Shown: in pieces, positions 25,393 through 34,778 of the stretch
Layout: each line of letters starts with the position of its first letter
How positions within the stretch are numbered: the first letter of the stretch is position 1
NCBI GenBank assembly: GCA_937942475.1
Contig: CALDEP010000234.1
Coordinates: 1-36,605, forward strand
DNA length: 36,605 nucleotides
Direction of reading: 5' to 3'
DNA from: an uncultured Aureispira sp.
GTDB lineage: Bacteria; Bacteroidota; Bacteroidia; Chitinophagales; Saprospiraceae
Translations under genes and position numbers: made by a program
The notes under the pieces: generated by a model
Told to the model about the DNA's origin: nothing
Seen by the model: only the letters and a program-made list of their open reading frames with translations
Database searches by the model: none

Positions 25393-26784
25393 CTACTTAC
25401 TTCGGGCAATTTCTTTAACACTAGGAGGAACAAGTAGTTTATAATGTGCTTCTTTAAACTCGTTCGACACAGGAGGAACAACTCCAAAGACATTCCAGTA
25501 AGCGGCTTTTGACATCGAATCCCAATGAATCATTAAGTATTGAAATTGATGCGATTGAAACTGATTTAAGCCTATTAATACAATAATAAGCGTATTTAAA
25601 AGGTGTTTTTTAAATTTGAAAGCAGCAATATGTTGCAATAATGCTGCTGTGGGGAGTGTTAAGACAGCGTATGTTTCTACAAAAGGACGCATTCCCAAAG
25701 AACCTCCATACCACCAACACCACCAAGAAGCGACCACGTATAAATTGATAACTAAATAAAAGCTAATGATTGGAAATAATTGTTTCTGTTGTTTGTACAA
25801 AGAATAGAGCCCAAACCAAGCCAATAAAGCAAGAGGTGTATATAGAAACCAACCTTTTCGGTAACTAAATAAGACTTCCCAAACCTTTGGTTCAAACCAA
25901 TAAAATCGTTCTTTGTTTTCCGCATAACTATTGATGAAATAAAACCCAGTTGCTTTATACCAATAAAGAACCTGAGGGACAAATGCCAGCATAAAGCAGC
26001 ACAAGCCAAGAAGGATTGCTCGCCAATGTTTTAGGAAGAAGTGCATTCGCTCTAAGAACGTTGCTTTATTGTGTACGCCAATAAATACGGGAACAATAAA
26101 GAAAACCATATTGGGCAGCCGAGTCACTGCAATAAGTCCACAAGTCAGCCCTAAACTTAACATATACCACCAATGCGTGGTTTTGTACCATCGGAAACTT
26201 AAAAATAAAGCCAAAGAGAAGAGAAAAAATGAATAACTATGCGACATCATGTAATCATAAATCGTATAGTGAAACAGGTTGGTTCCCAAGGCAAATAGGA
26301 GTAGCGTCATTGCCACTACTTTATCTTCATAATATTGAAGTAAAACGCTTCGAAGGAGCAAGAGTGCAAGAATGGAGTAGATGATAATGCCCATTGCTAC
26401 CCAAAATAAATAAACGGAAGCGAGGTCATTGGTGCTTTTTGTCGAATAGGAAGCTTCTATATGTCCCATCAGAAAAAAAGGACTTGCCAAGATAGCAGGA
26501 CCTACACTGTACTTATTCACTTGAACGGTTTCGTTTTGGGCGTTGGCTGTAGAAACCAGAAAATTTTGATGCCGCTTGCTGTTATAAAACTTGAAATCAT
26601 AATCACCATCTATAAACCAAAGGCGTAGATAGGAATAATATCCTGTCATATCATACTTTAGAATAAGCTCAGGATTTTTATAAAAACATTTAGAACTTTT
26701 GTAAATAAAAGCAATGGCACTGTAAAGAAGGATAGCAGCAAGGGAGTAATTCCTGAAATTCTTTAAAAATGGAGGTATGGGCAT
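25393..26784 (-). CDS. polytopic membrane protein, glycosyltransferase-like
   Basis: A 463-residue protein with about ten hydrophobic helices between residues 14 and 420. An N-terminal loop with YDMTGYYSYLRL (44-55) follows the first helix; this is the place where GT-C/family 39 mannosyltransferases carry acidic catalytic residues, here D45. A VTRLPN segment (about 214-219), common in such proteins, supports that class. The likely role is transfer of sugars from lipid carriers at the inner membrane, by inference. Its ATG follows directly on the stop codon of the TetR gene (TAGATG), so the two form an operon and the regulator may control it. Confidence 0.6.
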   Translation of the reverse strand: MPIPPFLKNFRNYSLAAILLYSAIAFIYKSSKCFYKNPELILKYDMTGYYSYLRLWFIDGDYDFKFYNSKRHQNFLVSTANAQNETVQVNKYSVGPAILASPFFLMGHIEASYSTKSTNDLASVYLFWVAMGIIIYSILALLLLRSVLLQYYEDKVVAMTLLLFALGTNLFHYTIYDYMMSHSYSFFLFSLALFLSFRWYKTTHWWYMLSLGLTCGLIAVTRLPNMVFFIVPVFIGVHNKATFLERMHFFLKHWRAILLGLCCFMLAFVPQVLYWYKATGFYFINSYAENKERFYWFEPKVWEVLFSYRKGWFLYTPLALLAWFGLYSLYKQQKQLFPIISFYLVINLYVVASWWCWWYGGSLGMRPFVETYAVLTLPTAALLQHIAAFKFKKHLLNTLIIVLIGLNQFQSHQFQYLMIHWDSMSKAAYWNVFGVVPPVSNEFKEAHYKLLVPPSVKEIARSK

Positions 26785-27381
26785 CTATTTGAAAATTCCT
26801 TTACTCTTCATTAGGAAATAGTTGTCAAAAGCCTCTTTAACAGAAATATTATGTTCTTGCAAAAACTTAGGATTAGAAACCGCTTGGATGAACATCTTGT
26901 CAGTCAAAGCCAAAATTTTGGGATCAATATCATTGAGTACACCCGTTTCGATGCCTTGTTGGTAAAACTTTTCGGCAGCATAGAGCGCACGATCGCTAAA
27001 GGCATCCATTTTGACAAATAATTCTGGATGTTTGATTTTGGTGTCGTGTAAGAATTGACCAGAAATTTCAGCTAACATAATAGACGCTGTTTTGATAATT
27101 TCAAAAAAACGTTCTGAAAAATCAATGTTGTCGTCCACTAATAAATCTTCAAAGGTGATGATTTCTTGAATTTTGTATTGAACAACGGCATCAATAATTT
27201 CATCTTTAGAAGAGAAATACTTGTATAGAGTTGCTTTACTGATGTTGAGTTTTTTGGCAATCTTATCCATCGTAAATTTCCCTAAACCATACTGCAAGTA
27301 TAGTGTAGCCAGTTCTCTTACCCAAATTTCTTTGACATAAGGATCATCTACGCGTTCTTTATCTAATGGTTTTCTCCCCAT
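26785..27381 (-). CDS. TetR family transcriptional regulator
   Basis: A 198-residue regulator with the DNA-binding helix-turn-helix at about 20-62 (LYLQYGLGKFTMDKIAKKL, then ISKATLYKYFSSKDEI). The C-terminal 130 residues are an all-helical ligand and dimer domain with no recognisable ligand signature. A short stretch at the N-terminus (MGRKPLDKERVDDP) is basic, as in many TetR proteins. It is the first gene of a two-gene operon with the membrane protein, with zero spacing. Likely autoregulated, by analogy only. Confidence 0.9.
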   Translation of the reverse strand: MGRKPLDKERVDDPYVKEIWVRELATLYLQYGLGKFTMDKIAKKLNISKATLYKYFSSKDEIIDAVVQYKIQEIITFEDLLVDDNIDFSERFFEIIKTASIMLAEISGQFLHDTKIKHPELFVKMDAFSDRALYAAEKFYQQGIETGVLNDIDPKILALTDKMFIQAVSNPKFLQEHNISVKEAFDNYFLMKSKGIFK

Positions 27382-27440
27382 GTTTGGATTGCTTGAAACA
27401 GTTTTTTTTATTCGTGATAAGTTCTCTAATCAGTTATTAT

Positions 27441-27483
27441 AATACTTAGCTGCGCTGAGTCTTCGAGTTCTCCACGAAGTATT
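27441..27483. repeat. inverted repeat with AATACTT ends
   Basis: AATACTTAG (27441-27449) is inverted as CNAAGTATT ending at 27483. The inner part CGAGTTCT...CGAAGTATTA also occurs near 24218-24243 with small changes, and a related TACTTCGTGG lies near 24103. This suggests a dispersed short repeat in spacers beside regulators and unknown genes. Confidence 0.4.
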
Positions 27484-27578
27484 ATTATTACTAAAGTAAA
27501 AATACAAAAAAAACAGCGAACCCTCAAATCTTATATAGAAGGTAGAATAGTCTAAATAGAAGGATGCTGCGCTGCTCC

Positions 27579-28595
27579 TTATTCTTTGCACCAATCGTAG
27601 AAATAAGACTCGTATTTTACACAAAGCGTATCTGGAAAACGAATCATATCTCCTACATCCATCCTAGCTTGGTAAGCTGAACTGATTTTCATACTTAAAT
27701 TATAAACTTCAATGCTTTTTTGATCTGCTAGATAAAGGCTATCCATTCGATCAATTAAACTATCAATATTCATGTGATAATCTTGATGATGGGAGGGAGG
27801 AATCACCTTTTCTTTCTCGTGAGGCGCCATGAGTAAAAAGCCCAAAAGTCCAATTAGGGCGATCAAAAGCCCAATAACTCGATATTCTAAATATAAACCC
27901 ACCACAAAGCCAACCAAGATCACAAAAGCTAAGGCACCAGCAATAATTTTTCGTTTGGGACCATCTAGGAATGGGCTATCACTAGCGTTGCTGTTTTGAC
28001 TATTATTCGAAAACCAGCTTAAAACAGGTATTTTGTCAACCAACTCTCTATCTTCTGTAATGAAGGTTGGTGGAGCTGTTTTGTACCGTGTTATGACAAA
28101 AATACCAATAATTAAAGGAATCAAAAAGAGCTTACCAATTTTAGAATTAGAAACTCGAAACCATATAATTGAAAAAGGAAGCACCACCCAGAAAATTCGA
28201 ATAATAGCATCCATGCTATAAATTTCCATCGCTCCAGATAAACTCTCACTACCAAAAAAGCATTTCAAGAGCCACCAATAAGACGTTAAGGTTAGTCCAA
28301 TCCACTTTGCCAAAAAACTAATGTCAATCGTGTTGACACCATGCACAATCGCAACCAAGTTGAGGATAATAAACAAGACCACAGGCGTAACAATAAAGGC
28401 AATAAAGGTGCCTACAAATCCACGAGAAATGTAAATGGCTCTATTTACACCTCGTTCTTCCATGATGTTTCTTAATCTAGAAAGCAGGAAAAGAACAATT
28501 AAGAAGATAATTAACCAAAAAACATATTTTTGAGGATTTACGATAACATGACTTAAAAACTCTCCCCAAGATTGAGAAAGGAAGATGGTATTCAT
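27579..28595 (-). CDS. polytopic membrane protein of unknown function
   Basis: A 338-residue protein with about seven hydrophobic helices: near 24-41, 58-85, 97-112, 130-146, 153-166, 216-235 and 240-256. A hydrophilic loop of about 45 residues (167-213) separates the first five from the last two, and a soluble tail (260-338) contains a helix with MDSLYLADQKSIEVYNLS and two cysteines near the end. I do not recognise any family. The start ATG at 28595 gives a sensible N-terminus. It is 123 bases downstream of the hydroxylase gene on the same strand and may be co-transcribed with it. Confidence 0.6.
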   Translation of the reverse strand: MNTIFLSQSWGEFLSHVIVNPQKYVFWLIIFLIVLFLLSRLRNIMEERGVNRAIYISRGFVGTFIAFIVTPVVLFIILNLVAIVHGVNTIDISFLAKWIGLTLTSYWWLLKCFFGSESLSGAMEIYSMDAIIRIFWVVLPFSIIWFRVSNSKIGKLFLIPLIIGIFVITRYKTAPPTFITEDRELVDKIPVLSWFSNNSQNSNASDSPFLDGPKRKIIAGALAFVILVGFVVGLYLEYRVIGLLIALIGLLGFLLMAPHEKEKVIPPSHHQDYHMNIDSLIDRMDSLYLADQKSIEVYNLSMKISSAYQARMDVGDMIRFPDTLCVKYESYFYDWCKE

Positions 28596-28718
28596 ATTAA
28601 TTGTTTTTTAGTGAAAAATGGTTCTTATTAAATGAACGCTTTTAGCAGTATAAAAAGTTCGTTTAGAATTTTTAAGGAATGGTCAACGCATTTTTTGAGC
28701 AAAAAAATTAGACAGGCT

Positions 28719-29645
28719 CTAAGGCGTATCGGTTGTTTTTTGTTGTTCCCAATCGGCACGCATTTCATCTGCCGTCATGGTACTTCCGTCATGACTCCAA
28801 CCTGGAGGCATCAAAATATATTTTAACTTATCTGAAAAAGTAGGCGCTTTGTAAATGTCTTTTCCCAAATTGATGAATTCGTGACTCGCAATTTTTATAG
28901 GATTATAGGTGTTAATATTAGTAGTAATGCCATAGACAACAGGCTCGTTTGGATCTTCTTCCATAAAAGTTCCAAATAATCGATCCCAAATAATAAGAAT
29001 GCCAGCATGGTTTCTGTCTAGGTAAACAATGTTTTTGGCATGATGTACCCGATGGTGTGAAGGGGTGTTGAATATAAATTCAAACCAAGCAGGAAGGCGT
29101 TTGATGTGTTTGGTATGCACCCAGAATTGATAAATCAAACTGATAGAAATTTGTGTTAAAATCATCAAAGGTGGAAAGCCTAAGAAGGGCAACCATAAAT
29201 ACCACAGGTATTTATAAAACAATTCTGTCCAACTTTGGCGCAAGGCTGTACTTAAATTATAATGCACCGAGGAATGATGGTTTACGTGAGCAGCCCAAAG
29301 CAAACGCACTTGATGCGAAAAACGATGGTGAAAATAAAAAGTAACATCGTCTAAAAAGAACAATAAAACCCAACCTAGAACGGTAAAAGAGAGCGCCTCG
29401 TTGAACAAACCATAGTTGGTGTAGATGATTGTAAAAAGAATAAGTGCGGTAGATTTGGTAATCAGATCAATAAAAACAGATCCTAGCCCCATCGAAATAC
29501 TTGCTGTAGCGTCTTTTAGTTGATAATTATCAGCTCGTTCTTTATAATTTATATAAGCCTCGATTAATATTAATAGACTAAAAAAGGGGATTGCATAGAC
29601 AATAGGATTGTCAAATTCTAATATTGGTTGTATGAATTCCCACAT
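28719..29645 (-). CDS. sterol desaturase / fatty acid hydroxylase family protein
   Basis: A 308-residue integral membrane di-iron enzyme. Three or four hydrophobic helices surround the histidine clusters that bind the two iron ions: HHRFSH (106-111), HVNHH (120-124), HTKH (177-180) and HHRVHH (197-202), with an RNHAG (211-215) segment and DRLFGTF after it. These enzymes use oxygen to hydroxylate or desaturate lipid chains or sterol-like molecules, or cleave ether lipids (alkylglycerol monooxygenase-like); the substrate is not decided here. All expected histidines are present. The start ATG at 29645 directly precedes the first membrane helix. Confidence 0.92.
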   Translation of the reverse strand: MWEFIQPILEFDNPIVYAIPFFSLLILIEAYINYKERADNYQLKDATASISMGLGSVFIDLITKSTALILFTIIYTNYGLFNEALSFTVLGWVLLFFLDDVTFYFHHRFSHQVRLLWAAHVNHHSSVHYNLSTALRQSWTELFYKYLWYLWLPFLGFPPLMILTQISISLIYQFWVHTKHIKRLPAWFEFIFNTPSHHRVHHAKNIVYLDRNHAGILIIWDRLFGTFMEEDPNEPVVYGITTNINTYNPIKIASHEFINLGKDIYKAPTFSDKLKYILMPPGWSHDGSTMTADEMRADWEQQKTTDTP

Positions 29646-29768
29646 AATTAATGGTAGATTATTTTTTATAATATAAAATGGAGATACTATGCAAGATAAG
29701 CCTAAAATGTCGTTTAATGGATACAGTTTTACTTAAAAATGAAATAGAACTGGTATATTCAGTACTTT

Positions 29769-29930
29769 AAGTACCTAGTCTTAATTAATCGACACATTTT
29801 TGAAAGGCTATTTTTTCGCCATCCTTCATTATTTTTATCAGCAATAGCGATGCTATTCCTAATAAAAATGCTTCGTTTGACAAAAAAATATCTGCTCCCA
29901 AAAATGACGATTAATTAACCCTATGTACTT
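29769..29930. repeat. 162-bp nested inverted-repeat element
   Basis: The outer arms AAGTACCTAGTC TTAATTAATCG (from 29769) and its complement (to 29930) match at about 20 of 23 bases. The inner arms 29831-29848 and 29852-29869 pair at about 16 of 18 bases around GAT, with weaker pairing between. The whole segment can fold as one long hairpin with a 3-nt centre, like the 165-bp element at 23121 but with unrelated sequence. There is no open frame. Confidence 0.75.
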
Positions 29931-29933
29931 ATG

Positions 29934-30084
29934 ATAACACTCCGTTGATTTTTTAGTTTTTCTATAAAAAACATAAAAAAGCATCTTGCATTAGTTTGAT
30001 TATCAGATTTTTAGCGTTTTAATTAACAAAAGTACACCCTGCTGATAATCAAACTAATACGATTTTTCAACGGAGTAATGTTAT
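29934..30084. repeat. inverted repeat pair flanking the TPR gene start
   Basis: ATAACACTCCGTTGA (29934-29948) is matched by TCAACGGAGTAATGTTAT (30067-30084), with a 3-nt indel, and GCATTAGTTTGATTATCAG (29988-30006) by its complement at 30042-30060 with one mismatch. The inner motif TTTGATTATCAG also occurs near 24162. It lies just upstream of the 30120 gene, so a regulatory role is possible. Together with 29769-29930 it fills almost all of the 474-base gap. Confidence 0.6.
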
Positions 30085-30119
30085 GAAATCTATTTAATTA
30101 AAAACCTAGACGATTGTCC

Positions 30120-31253
30120 ATGCTGCTATCGAGAAAAATGCTTTACTTATTGATCCTGACACCTTGTTTCCTTTATGGGCAAACGGGCGAGGATTTGAGC
30201 AAGATGTCTTGGGAAGCCTTGGTGGAAAAAGTAGACGATTATCAGGACAAGCGTTCTTATGTTGCCTCGTTTCCTTATGCTTTGCAAATGATGGAATTAG
30301 CAAAAGAACGTTATGATAAAAAAGAATCCGTCTATGGCTTGATTTTAACCAAAACCGCAAGGGCTAGTGAAGCAATGGGCGATTGGAAATTGACTCAAGA
30401 AATTCGACAGGAATTAGTAGAAGTTGCGGCTACCATCTATGGAAAACAGTCGTTAACGTATGCCTCTACATTGGTTCAATTGGCAGCGGTCGAAATGCAG
30501 TTGAAGCATTATGCAAAAGCAGAAGAATTGTGTTGGGAGGTTAAAAATATCAAAATTAAAAATCCTCTAAACCAACGCTATTACGCCATTGATGCTTTTA
30601 ATCGCTCTGTCGATCAACATAAAGACAAGGAAAAACGGAAGACGGTCTATAGAATTTACTTGGATGTAAAAGTAATTTTAGTTAGTAGTTTGATAACGCT
30701 GGCTTCTACTTACAAGGCAGTTGGAGATCTTGAAGCGTATGATTTGACCAATGAAATTGCACTAAAAGAGACTTCTAAAACGGTGGAATATGTGTTAAAT
30801 AGTTCTGGAGGGGTGATTTCTGACAAGATTGTATCAGATATGTATAATTTGTTTAGCATTTTCGAGGATTTTAAGAATTATAAAAAAGGAGAACAATTGT
30901 ATTTGTCCACGATGAATTTGACTAGAGGATCTGACTTGTATCAGCCTTTGGCGTACAATTTGGCTACTATTTATGTTAAAATAGGAGAGTATACGGGCGC
31001 AAAGTTAATTTACACCAAACTTCTTCAGAATGCCGAGCAGGTTTATGGGACTGAAAGCCTTCCATTTTCAGACGCCTTGGCTGATTTAGCCGCTTTTTAT
31101 ATGTTAATAGAAGACAGTTCACAGGCTGCGAAGTTGTATTTAAAATCCAAAGGGATTGTTCAACGATTAGAAGGTAGAGAAAGTGAACGGTACAAAAAGT
31201 TGAATAAGGAGCTTAAAAATGTTTACAAAGTCACACAGCAACGAGATGAATAA
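30120..31253 (+). CDS. exported TPR-like protein
   Basis: A 377-residue protein from the ATG at 30120; a TTG 6 bases upstream and an ATG at 30138 are alternatives. A signal peptide ends near LYGQ (residue about 21). The rest is helical with tetratricopeptide-like units, clearest near 90-130 (SLTYASTLVQLAAVEMQL) and 270-350 (YQPLAYNLATIYVKIGEY, PFSDALADLAAFYML), the latter matching the TPR/kinesin-light-chain pattern. It is probably a periplasmic scaffold. It overlaps the next gene by 8 bases, so the pair is one operon. Confidence 0.75.
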   Translation: MLLSRKMLYLLILTPCFLYGQTGEDLSKMSWEALVEKVDDYQDKRSYVASFPYALQMMELAKERYDKKESVYGLILTKTARASEAMGDWKLTQEIRQELVEVAATIYGKQSLTYASTLVQLAAVEMQLKHYAKAEELCWEVKNIKIKNPLNQRYYAIDAFNRSVDQHKDKEKRKTVYRIYLDVKVILVSSLITLASTYKAVGDLEAYDLTNEIALKETSKTVEYVLNSSGGVISDKIVSDMYNLFSIFEDFKNYKKGEQLYLSTMNLTRGSDLYQPLAYNLATIYVKIGEYTGAKLIYTKLLQNAEQVYGTESLPFSDALADLAAFYMLIEDSSQAAKLYLKSKGIVQRLEGRESERYKKLNKELKNVYKVTQQRDE

Positions 31254-31920
31254 AAGCTATTTTATAGGATTGATTTTTTGTCCCATGTTGTTGTTTGGAC
31301 AAATCACGGCAACAGACGAAGCCTTTGGTAAAGCTTGTGCTTGTTTTAATGCCCTTGATTTTGTCAATTTAGATCAAAAATACATTACTACAAAAGCCGA
31401 CAGTTGTATCCAAGAGGCGTTGTATACCAATTTGACGGGTGTTCTAAAAGAAAATAAGACGAGTCTGGAAGACAGCGAAGGCATGTTGAACGTCGCCAAG
31501 TTGATGCATGAATATTTGCTCGAAAACTGTGTAGGATTTCAACAGTTTTCTAAACAAATGGCAACAGAGCAAGTGACAGAAGTTAAGCAAAAAAATAAAT
31601 CCAGTATTGGATTGCTCTATAGTTTTAGCACCAATCAACAATTTCCCATTATCACCATTATTACAGAAGACAACGAGGCTTTAGAATTTATTTGGTTTCG
31701 AGAATTCGACGGTTCTACTCGATTTATGAAGGGGCTCAAAGGCTATGAAAACACGGTTGTAGAAATAATTTGGAAGGAGGTTGAATTGTACGATGTTGTG
31801 ACTCAATCTTATCCTTTTTATAAGGAAATTATTCTGATCGAAGAATTGAAGGTGGTGGAGAAAAAGGAACGTAAGGCTTGGTTGCGAAGTTTTGAGAAGG
31901 GGCAGCGGAATCGGAAATAA
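31246..31920 (+). CDS. exported protein with a four-cysteine domain
   Basis: A 224-residue protein from the ATG at 31246, which overlaps the TPR gene end by 8 bases; the frame opens at 31219 but those 9 residues would spoil the signal peptide. The signal ends near LFGQ (residue 19). The N-terminal domain carries C31xC33, C54 and C95, the same spacing as in the 19229 lipoprotein. Residues about 115-185 are a beta-rich domain (FSTNQQFPIITIITEDNEA, EFIWFREFDG), and the C-terminus is basic. Translational coupling suggests it works with the TPR protein. Confidence 0.7.
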   Translation: MNKSYFIGLIFCPMLLFGQITATDEAFGKACACFNALDFVNLDQKYITTKADSCIQEALYTNLTGVLKENKTSLEDSEGMLNVAKLMHEYLLENCVGFQQFSKQMATEQVTEVKQKNKSSIGLLYSFSTNQQFPIITIITEDNEALEFIWFREFDGSTRFMKGLKGYENTVVEIIWKEVELYDVVTQSYPFYKEIILIEELKVVEKKERKAWLRSFEKGQRNRK

Positions 31921-32072
31921 AGAGAAGCTTGAAAAGTAAATACGACAATGATTTATAGTTTATCTGTCACAAAAAGAGAAATATAAGCAGAACAGCACAA
32001 AATCAAAAAATTTAGTTTCCCTTATGTTTTCGATAAAAGGCAAAAAAGCATAACTTCACGCTCAAAGCAGAT

Positions 32073-32097
32073 AAGATTGGAAAAATCCTATCTTTTT
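32073..32097 (+). terminator. possible terminator of the TPR operon
   Basis: AAGATTGGA (32073-32081) and TCCTATCTT (32086-32094) pair with one internal mismatch around AAAA and run into further T residues. It is 152 bases beyond the operon stop and 97 bases before the receptor gene. Evidence is moderate; the rest of the gap shows nothing else. Confidence 0.4.
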
Positions 32098-32193
32098 GCA
32101 CGAAACTATTTTTAAGATAAGACTACCCTTCTTTTTAGATTATAACCCCAACTATAATCCTTTCAACAAAAGGCTAGTTTAAAAAAGTTTAAC

Positions 32194-34584
32194 ATGAAGT
32201 TACAATTTAATTTGTTGTTGATCATCCTACTCTTGATGCTAAGTCAATTAGCGATGGCACAACAAAAAAGTGGTGTTCGAGGAACGGTGTTAAGTAAAGA
32301 AACAGGGGAACCTTTAATTGGGGCAACCGTTTACTTAAAAGGAACAACCTACGCTTCTTCTTCAAATGTAGACGGTGATTTTAACATTGCTGGTGTTCCT
32401 TATGGGGATTATGTTTTGAGAGGAATGTATTTAGGCTATGATTCTATCGAAATAGAAGTATCTATTGGAAGCAAAATGGTTAATCAAAATCTTTTGATGG
32501 AAGAATCATCTACCACGATAGATATTGTACAAGTAGATGAAGGTAAAACTGCGAGACAAAATGATGTTTCTGTTTCTTTAATTAGAATTACCCCCAAGGA
32601 TATCAAACGGATTCCAGCAGCGGGTGGAGAAGCCGATTTTGCACAATATTTACAAGTATTGCCAGGGATCGTTTCAACAGGAGATCAAGGTGGACAATTA
32701 TACATACGTGGAGGTGCGCCAGTTCAAAACAGAGTTTTGTTGGATGGAATGACCTTATTTAATGCCTTTCACTCTATTGGTTTTTTCTCTGTTTTTGAAA
32801 CAGATATTATTCGTAGTGCAGACGTTTATACAGGTGGTTTTAGTGCCAAGTATGGTGGTCGTTCTTCGGCAGTAGTTGATATTAAAACAAGAGAAGGAAA
32901 TAAAACACGTTTTGCAGGAATGCTAAATGTGAATCCATTTGTTGCCAAAGGGATTTTTGAAGGACCGATTGTTAAATTTAGTGAAGAAACGGGTTCAAGT
33001 ATTTCTTTTTTAATGACCATCAAACATTCTTATTTAAGACAAACATCTCCTTTACTATATAGTTATGCTAACGAAGGGGGCGTATTGCCTTATAATTTTA
33101 CAGATGGACATGCTAAAATTTCATTCAATACCAACAATGGTAGTCGTATAAATGTCTTTGGTTTTTACCATAGTGACAATGTGCGCTTTGATGGCTTGGC
33201 GGCTTATGATTGGGATGCTGCTGGAGGTGGTGTTGATTTTAGAATTGTTCCAGGTGGTGCTCAATTAGCCTTAGATGGAACAATTGCTTATTCCATTTAT
33301 GGTTCTGAGTTTAATGAGTTGGGAACAACTAGCAAAGTACGTCGAAGTGATGTTGCTAGTTTTAATGCCAACCTAAATGTAACTTATTACCTACCAAAAT
33401 CAAGAGTAGTTAATTTTGGAGTAGAGATCAACAGTTTGGCTACTTCATTTGAATATTCTACTGGTAGTAATACTGGGGTAACTCAGGGAGATAAAAATTC
33501 TCCTCAAACAAATATTGAAGCCGCAATATATGCTCATTTTCAAGGACGTTTTGGACCAGTAGTTATTGAGCCAAGTATTCGTATGCAAGCGTATGCTTCT
33601 TTAGGAGAAGTTGCGATAGAGCCTAGATTGGGGATCAAGTGGAATGTTACAGACTTTTTCCGTATCAAAGCAGCAGGGGGTTTGTATTCTCAAAACTTAA
33701 TTTCTTCTGTTGATGAGCGAGATGTTGTTAATTTATTTGTTGGTTTCTTGGGGGCACCAGATGATGGAGTATATCGTTTGAGTGTTAACGATAATGGGGA
33801 TCGTGTATACGAAAAAATGACAACCCGTTTACAAACATCTATTCATGCTATTTTTGGCTTCGAGGTAGATTTGGGTAAAAACCTTACCTTGAATCTAGAG
33901 CCTTATTATAAGTTCTTCCCTCAAATTGTTTCTCTGAATAGAAATAGAGAAGCTGGAGATATTGGTAAAAACTTCTTAGCAGAAACGGGCGATGCTTATG
34001 GTATTGACTTTTCAGGAACTTATGATAAAGATCAATTGTACTTATATGCTTCTTACTCTTTGGGCTACGTGACTAGAAATGATGGACTGCAAACGTATTT
34101 TGCCCATTTTGATCGTCGTCATAATGTGAATTTTGTAGGAGCGTATCAATTTAGAATTGGCAAAAAGAAACCAGCATCAGATGAGGATAAAGTGAACAAG
34201 CGCACCGAATATCCGTTTGAAGTTGGTGTCCGTTGGAATTTAGGTTCAGGCTTTCCATTTACAAGAACACAGGGTTTCTATGCTAGTCAATCTTTTCTTG
34301 ATGGAATTAGTACCAATTACTTGACAGATAATAACGATCCAAATACAACGCTAGGAATTATTTATGAAGAAGAGTTGAATCAAGGTAGATTGCCATTTTA
34401 TCATCGTTTAGATATTTCTTTCAAGTACACACTTGATTTGGTGAAAGACATGAAATTGACTTTGGGAATAAGCGTAACCAATGTTTATGATAGAGAAAAT
34501 ATTTTCTATTTTGATCGTATAGAATACAAGAGAATTAATCAGCTGCCAATTATGCCAGCTTTAAATGTGAACTTAAAATTCTAA
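32194..34584 (+). CDS. TonB-dependent outer-membrane receptor
   Basis: A 796-residue protein. Signal peptide 1-23 (cleavage near LAMAQ). Residues about 27-110 form a carboxypeptidase-regulatory-like domain (VRGTVLSKETGEPLIGATV), typical of Bacteroidota receptors, and about 130-230 the plug (LYIRGGAPVQNRVLLDGM; TGGFSAKYGGRSSAVVDIKT). The remaining residues are a beta barrel with alternating strands and an aromatic C-terminal F. It probably imports a siderophore, cobalamin, peptide or glycan using TonB energy; the ligand is unknown. There is no SusD partner beside it, which argues against a classic polysaccharide locus. A strong terminator follows. Confidence 0.92.
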   Translation: MKLQFNLLLIILLLMLSQLAMAQQKSGVRGTVLSKETGEPLIGATVYLKGTTYASSSNVDGDFNIAGVPYGDYVLRGMYLGYDSIEIEVSIGSKMVNQNLLMEESSTTIDIVQVDEGKTARQNDVSVSLIRITPKDIKRIPAAGGEADFAQYLQVLPGIVSTGDQGGQLYIRGGAPVQNRVLLDGMTLFNAFHSIGFFSVFETDIIRSADVYTGGFSAKYGGRSSAVVDIKTREGNKTRFAGMLNVNPFVAKGIFEGPIVKFSEETGSSISFLMTIKHSYLRQTSPLLYSYANEGGVLPYNFTDGHAKISFNTNNGSRINVFGFYHSDNVRFDGLAAYDWDAAGGGVDFRIVPGGAQLALDGTIAYSIYGSEFNELGTTSKVRRSDVASFNANLNVTYYLPKSRVVNFGVEINSLATSFEYSTGSNTGVTQGDKNSPQTNIEAAIYAHFQGRFGPVVIEPSIRMQAYASLGEVAIEPRLGIKWNVTDFFRIKAAGGLYSQNLISSVDERDVVNLFVGFLGAPDDGVYRLSVNDNGDRVYEKMTTRLQTSIHAIFGFEVDLGKNLTLNLEPYYKFFPQIVSLNRNREAGDIGKNFLAETGDAYGIDFSGTYDKDQLYLYASYSLGYVTRNDGLQTYFAHFDRRHNVNFVGAYQFRIGKKKPASDEDKVNKRTEYPFEVGVRWNLGSGFPFTRTQGFYASQSFLDGISTNYLTDNNDPNTTLGIIYEEELNQGRLPFYHRLDISFKYTLDLVKDMKLTLGISVTNVYDRENIFYFDRIEYKRINQLPIMPALNVNLKF

Positions 34585-34613
34585 GATTGAACGAATTTTG
34601 GTTTGAAAAAAAT

Positions 34614-34653
34614 AAAAAAAAGTTAGTGATTGAGGTCACTAGCTTTTTTTTTT
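34614..34653 (+). terminator. rho-independent terminator after the receptor gene
   Basis: AGTTAGTGA (34621-34629) and TCACTAGCT (34636-34644) pair with one G-T wobble around TTGAGG, flanked by an A-run and a T-run. It lies about 30 bases after the receptor stop and separates it from the OmpA-like gene. Confidence 0.9.
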
Positions 34654-34778
34654 GAACGAATTGTCAATAAAAAGACAAATAAGTGCCAATAATTAAAAAA
34701 AATTATACTTTTTGCTTAGATTAACTGCAAGTTTTATGGATATTTCAATTTCAACAGATATTTTTGCAGTTGTATGAC

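Noticed and set aside
32194-34584. Polysaccharide utilisation locus
   Set aside because: There is no SusD homologue, glycoside hydrolase or sigma/anti-sigma pair next to the receptor.
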